Source: UBA2283 sp041658955 (GTDB lineage: Bacteria > Patescibacteriota > Microgenomatia > UBA12405). Taken from it: 35,496 nt of DNA. The DNA lies in assembly GCA_041658955.1 (NCBI GenBank), contig JBAZZE010000010.1:1-35496 (forward strand), read 5' to 3'. Positions 32,480 to 35,496 of this stretch are shown here, piece after piece. Both the position numbers and the translations under genes were made by a program. Under the pieces are notes generated by a model, which was given only the letters and a program-made list of their open reading frames with translations, had not been told where the DNA came from and searched no databases. Numbering within the stretch: position 1 is the first letter of the stretch; every line of letters starts with the position of its first letter.

Positions 32480-33768
32480 AAAAAAAGCCAAAAATAGGGT
32501 CGATGGGGATACAAGTAATCGCCTTGCTTTTCTTGGCAAATTTGGGTGGATCATATTATTGGGTAAAAACACGGACTATGGCAGCGTCGTGCATAGACAG
32601 GGCGAGTATAAGCACTGATAGTCGATGTTTGTACATATTGACGGGAAAAGTTTTTGAAATGGGAAGCCGAAAAAGTCCTCACCGAGGACACCCCTGCGGA
32701 ATGGATGTGACCTCGATTCTTCCTAGTAACCATTCGGCTAAAGTTTCTAAATATTTGGACCCAAGATTTAGAGCAGATTTGTGTACAACATCGGCATCGG
32801 CACCGACAAACACCCCAAGGCCAACAAACACACCGAAACCGACTAACACAACTGCACCACAGGCGACTAACACTCCAGTACCAACTAATACGGCGACACC
32901 AACACCGACAAATACTTCGATACCCACCAGAACGCCAACGCCCAAACCCACCATTCCCGGAGCTCCCGCTAATACAGCCACACCCATACCGACTAATACA
33001 GCAACCCCGAGACCAACGAGTACCCCAAGGCCAACCAATACTCCAACAGCAACGAGAACACCAACACCGACATCGGCTCAAGCGATAATAATTCCAACAG
33101 CGACGGTGGTCTTGGCAGAGGCAACACCAACGTCATCAGTAATTGCGGTGGCCGATAAATGCGCCAATAGTGATTTAAATAATGATGGACTGGTTAATTC
33201 AATTGATCGAGTTATCTGTCTTCAGAACCAAGTAACCCCAACACCACCAGAGCCGACAATTGTAGAGGAAGTGGCGATACTAGAACCGACAATTGCTCAA
33301 GAGATAGTGACACCAATCCCCACTTCTGCACCAGTAATAGAACAACCACCTAGAGGAACATTTGCTGACTTGGGTTTTGCTGCTTGGTGGGGGTTAGTCT
33401 TAGCAATGGCATCGGCGGGAACATTGGCATCAACATTACTTTTGGGAATGTTAAAGTCAGTATCAACCACAGTGACGGCAAATTTGGCGGCGGGGAAATA
33501 TAAAATGGCAGTGGCACCAACTGAAAATAATTTGGTAATTTCCAGAGGTGATATAGCCGAAAAACTTTTTTATGTAACCCAGTTTGGAGTAATAGATGAC
33601 AACACTTGTTGGGTAAATCTTTCGGGCAATGAAGGATTGGTCTTAGGAAAACTTAGTCAGTCAAAGATTTCTGAGGGATTTTATAAAGTGTCGGGATACA
33701 CTGTCACATCGGCGGTGAATCCTTATGTGGCGATTGAAAAGATCACTCCACTTGAGAAAAACGGCTAA
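32476..33768 (+). CDS. Thr/Pro-repeat surface protein with dockerin-like motif
   Basis: A 430-residue protein: membrane anchor or signal at 11-30, a Cys-containing segment (31-110), a long low-complexity linker of TNTP/PTNT units (about 113-205), a dockerin type I-like calcium loop (DLNNDGLVNSIDRVICL, about 230-246), a further Pro/Glu linker, a membrane helix (AWWGLVLAMASAGTLASTLLLGML) and a small C-terminal beta domain. It probably spans the envelope or coats the surface. ATG 32476 overlaps the microprotein's TGA. Dockerins usually bind cohesins; none is in the window. Confidence 0.8.
   Translation: MKKKPKIGSMGIQVIALLFLANLGGSYYWVKTRTMAASCIDRASISTDSRCLYILTGKVFEMGSRKSPHRGHPCGMDVTSILPSNHSAKVSKYLDPRFRADLCTTSASAPTNTPRPTNTPKPTNTTAPQATNTPVPTNTATPTPTNTSIPTRTPTPKPTIPGAPANTATPIPTNTATPRPTSTPRPTNTPTATRTPTPTSAQAIIIPTATVVLAEATPTSSVIAVADKCANSDLNNDGLVNSIDRVICLQNQVTPTPPEPTIVEEVAILEPTIAQEIVTPIPTSAPVIEQPPRGTFADLGFAAWWGLVLAMASAGTLASTLLLGMLKSVSTTVTANLAAGKYKMAVAPTENNLVISRGDIAEKLFYVTQFGVIDDNTCWVNLSGNEGLVLGKLSQSKISEGFYKVSGYTVTSAVNPYVAIEKITPLEKNG
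32808..33085 (+). repeat. degenerate ACC/ACA-rich coding repeat (TNTP units)
   Basis: About 280 bases of imperfect 12-18-base units encoding TNTP, PTNT, TATP and RPTNTP. It is C- and A-rich on the plus strand and produces long spurious frames on the minus strand. Codons vary between units, so it is an old protein-level repeat rather than a recent DNA expansion. Confidence 0.85.
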
Positions 33769-33770
33769 AA

Positions 33771-33815
33771 AAATATGGATTTGAGATGTAAGCACAAAGA
33801 TTTGTGAAAAAGTAG
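33771..33815 (+). pseudogene. remnant of a GNAT gene 3' end
   Basis: Reads KYGFEM-stop-AQRFVKK-stop, against KYGFEMKAQRFVKKLS at the end of the GNAT gene at 29987-30454; the DNA matches at most positions. The in-frame TAA shows it is dead. It begins three bases after the stop of the dockerin-like gene. Confidence 0.7.
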
Positions 33816-33854
33816 GAACAAGCTCTTCCAACTTGAATCTGATAGGATAAGGTC

Positions 33855-34874
33855 ATGGGAGCATTATCTTTACCAGAACTTCAATCACTACAAGATGACT
33901 ATGCCCAAGTAAGTATGGTGGCAGGGATGAACCCGCACTACGTGGAGAAAATGGATCTGGAAAAAGGAGCACTACTGCTAGGACAGATGTCAGAAGAAAT
34001 GGGGGCAGCACTATTGGCGCCAACATGCGCAGCCGAACTTCTAGATGACCTTGAGTACCTGGGAGATGTTCCGGAAACACTCCTTGATGACTTAGTTTTA
34101 CGTCAAAAGGCAAACGAAGTAGCCAGACAAATTGATCAAATTACTGAAGTAGATGCGATTCCAATACTATGTGGATTTGTGGGTGGACTGGACTTAGACC
34201 GACTTGATAAACGAGATAAATTAGCTGACATAATTACCGAAAAAGTAGCCATTTTGAGTGTTCATAAGATTATTGAACTTGTGGCTAAAAACGGGGGAAG
34301 TGTAGAGTATGAGCTACCAGAACAAGTGACAACATATATCGAAACAATTAGAAATATTAAGGGAGTGATGTATTTGCTGGCTAGCATATCGGAAACTCAT
34401 AAGATTTTGGAATTCCCATTGCAGGGAGTAGTGAATGCGGACACAAAATGGACAGGGCAAGATGAGATGGAAGAGGTGGTAAAAATTGAGGAAGAGTCAC
34501 ATCTAGCTAGTCAAGTTTTTCGAATTATTACTAACGACAATAGTCAATTTAAACGAGCGATAAAAACTTCTCAAGTGTGGGCAAAGGAAGGTTTGGATGA
34601 AAGTAAAGTCCCACGCTTAACTAAAGAACAAGTAGCCAGGTTTTTAAAGATTGGGGTGAGGTACTTTACTTGGTACTCACTTTTAGATGAGAAGTGGACC
34701 GGAGAGGCCGAAGATAAATATTTTGATAACTTTCAAGTACTTTTAAATACCTTTAGAGACACCGAAAATCCAAATTACTTGGGAAATACTATTCCTCGGA
34801 CTTTTAATGATTCAATTGCAAATGAGTTGGCGTTCGCTGATACTAGGTTGTTTACGGAAGAAACTGAAAACTAA
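33855..34874 (+). CDS. hypothetical soluble protein, 339 aa
   Basis: A 339-residue acidic, mainly helical protein; no signal peptide, membrane helix or recognised motif. It contains Met- and Leu-rich helices near the start (EKGALLLGQMSEEMGAALLAP), an ILCGFVGGLDLDRLDKRDKL segment and a Trp/Tyr-rich part late (YFTWYSLLDEKWTGEAEDKYFDNF). ATG 33855 lies 6 bases after TAGGAT, in line with the leaderless pattern seen here. It lies alone between the surface-protein gene and a convergent AHSA1 gene. Function unknown. Confidence 0.65.
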   Translation: MGALSLPELQSLQDDYAQVSMVAGMNPHYVEKMDLEKGALLLGQMSEEMGAALLAPTCAAELLDDLEYLGDVPETLLDDLVLRQKANEVARQIDQITEVDAIPILCGFVGGLDLDRLDKRDKLADIITEKVAILSVHKIIELVAKNGGSVEYELPEQVTTYIETIRNIKGVMYLLASISETHKILEFPLQGVVNADTKWTGQDEMEEVVKIEEESHLASQVFRIITNDNSQFKRAIKTSQVWAKEGLDESKVPRLTKEQVARFLKIGVRYFTWYSLLDEKWTGEAEDKYFDNFQVLLNTFRDTENPNYLGNTIPRTFNDSIANELAFADTRLFTEETEN

Positions 34875-34877
34875 ATT

Positions 34878-35288
34878 CTATTTTTCTTCGCAGTATTTTT
34901 TGAAATTATCGAGAATGGCTTGCCAGCCAGTGCGTTGAAGATCGACTGAATTGGTTTCCTCAGTTTCAAAAGTCTCGGTGACAATAGTATTGTTATCATC
35001 GACTGATTCGAAGCTGACAGTAACAACACGGCCATCATCAAGCTTAGTTTCAATTTCTTTTTGAGAAACAATGCCGGTATACATTCCAGTAAAGTCGAAG
35101 CTTTGCTTATCATCGGTTGAGGACATGGTGTAGCTAAAGCGACCTCCAGGGGTGAAATCATTACTAGCTTTGGGACAGTACCAATCTTCACTGGCATGGT
35201 TCCACTTCATAACTGCTTGGGGGTCAATCCAATTGTTCCAGACTTTTTCTAAAGGAGAACTTATCAAGGTATCAACGGTGATCATCAT
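34878..35288 (-). CDS. AHSA1/SRPBCC-family protein
   Basis: A 136-residue START-like protein: SSPLEKVWNNWIDPQAVMKWNHA at the start, GGRFSYTM, FTGMYTGIV, and the C-terminal helix TGWQAILDNFKKYCEEK, all typical of the AHSA1 (activator of Hsp90 ATPase 1-like) group. The fold makes a deep hydrophobic cavity; the ligand is unknown. ATG 35288, or the adjacent ATG 35285, follows an AT-rich -10-like TGTAAAGAT. It converges on the unknown 339-residue gene with a 3-base gap. Confidence 0.88.
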   Translation of the reverse strand: MMITVDTLISSPLEKVWNNWIDPQAVMKWNHASEDWYCPKASNDFTPGGRFSYTMSSTDDKQSFDFTGMYTGIVSQKEIETKLDDGRVVTVSFESVDDNNTIVTETFETEETNSVDLQRTGWQAILDNFKKYCEEK

Positions 35289-35377
35289 ATCTTTACAAAA
35301 TTAAAAGATAACTTACATTATTTTAGTAGGAGTTAGGTTGGATTACAAGAATTGGAAAGGGTTATTGACCTATAATG

Positions 35378-35405
35378 TTGACAGGGATTTTTTCGATGCT
35401 ATAAT
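35378..35405 (+). promoter_or_regulatory. consensus sigma70 promoter
   Basis: TTGACA at 35378-35383, a 16-base spacer, and TATAAT at 35400-35405, both perfect hexamers. The ATG at 35415 is 9 bases after the -10, so the start lies close to +1. It is the strongest-looking promoter in the window. Confidence 0.85.
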
Positions 35406-35414
35406 CAACCCACT

Positions 35415-35489
35415 ATGATAGTAATATCACGCACCATGGGACGAACCCGACAAAACGTCGGTCTGGTGTGTGACGTGTCAAATATATAA
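35415..35489 (+). CDS. 24-codon ORF, possibly the broken start of a NYN-domain gene
   Basis: MIVISRTMGRTRQNVGLV then CDVSNI and TAA. The ending VGLVCDVSNI resembles the first strand of NYN/PIN-like nuclease domains (hydrophobic strand then D-x-x-N). The stop falls in an AT-rich run (AATATATAAAAACTAA) where a small indel would restore reading. Either a true short peptide or a frameshifted gene 5' end; the window ends 7 bases later. Confidence 0.35.
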   Translation: MIVISRTMGRTRQNVGLVCDVSNI

Positions 35490-35496
35490 AAACTAA

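Noticed and set aside
32551..33081. Long minus-strand frames rich in Cys/Trp/Arg or Val/Gly
   Set aside because: They are antisense readings of the TNTP-repeat region and follow its repeat periodicity.
32808..33085. CRISPR-like repetitive array
   Set aside because: Units are 12-18 bases, degenerate, without spacers, and keep one reading frame; it is a protein repeat.
33828..33912. A further GNAT-like frame (LESDR...) overlapping the start of the 339-residue gene
   Set aside because: Only four or five residues resemble GNAT, and the overlapping 339-residue frame is far longer; kept only as a remark under the GNAT remnant.
2..35496. UGA-recoded genetic code as in Gracilibacteria/Absconditabacteria
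   Set aside because: UGA ends several genes cleanly at the expected length (for example at 32403 and 17469) and is not found inside conserved domains.

Overview
The window looks like part of the chromosome of a Candidate Phyla Radiation (Patescibacteria) bacterium, most likely Microgenomates-like. This is an inference from small tightly packed genes, many uncharacterised proteins, AT-rich DNA, start codons that sit only 5-8 bases after a -10 box (leaderless mRNAs), tRNA genes scattered singly, and an ordinary genetic code (TGA is a normal stop). There is no rRNA, CRISPR array or phage structural gene.

Layout. 1-2.3 kb: a Nudix hydrolase cut by the window edge, two small unknown proteins, a membrane protein and three tRNAs (Ser-CGA, Arg-GCG, Ser-GCT). 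2.3-4.0 kb: a decayed tRNA fragment, a 31-codon ORF with a perfect Shine-Dalgarno, and a large serine recombinase, so probably one edge of a mobile island. 4.0-12.8 kb: the most distinctive module. It has a murein-hydrolase-like protein whose M23 domain appears circularly permuted, a Zn/Cd-type P-type ATPase, a BlaI-type repressor and an M56 membrane protease, then an operon of three thioredoxin-fold (DsbA-like) proteins, a cysteine desulfurase and a methyltransferase. The same 17-bp palindrome, TTCTAC-N5-GTAGAA, stands in front of all three transcription units and nowhere else that I found. I read this as one repressor/protease-controlled envelope, metal and thiol stress regulon.

12.9-24.3 kb: mostly housekeeping and accessory genes: a stand-alone PEP-utilising enzyme, a CoA-binding protein, a DUF2892 membrane protein, a four-gene MacAB-like efflux operon, CYTH and glutaredoxin-like genes from a divergent promoter pair, an Acg-like nitroreductase, pyruvate kinase, a Cys-rich small protein and an ABC-F ATPase. 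24.3-28.1 kb: a long imperfect inverted repeat, an ABC exporter, tRNA-Arg(CCG) whose CCA end overlaps the ATG of a P-loop protein, a secreted protein, a second Nudix protein and tRNA-Ser(GGA).

28.1-29.9 kb: directly behind tRNA-Ser(GGA) lie a HEPN protein with an RNxxxH motif, a membrane-tethered PD-(D/E)XK nuclease and a small multi-pass membrane protein; together they look like an undescribed defence cassette. 30-35.5 kb: a GNAT acetyltransferase (a decayed copy of its 3' end lies 3.3 kb downstream), a 2H-phosphoesterase-like protein, a ferric-reductase-like flavocytochrome overlapping a 25-residue membrane microprotein, which overlaps a Thr/Pro-repeat dockerin protein, then a large unknown protein, an AHSA1 protein and a consensus promoter at the right edge.
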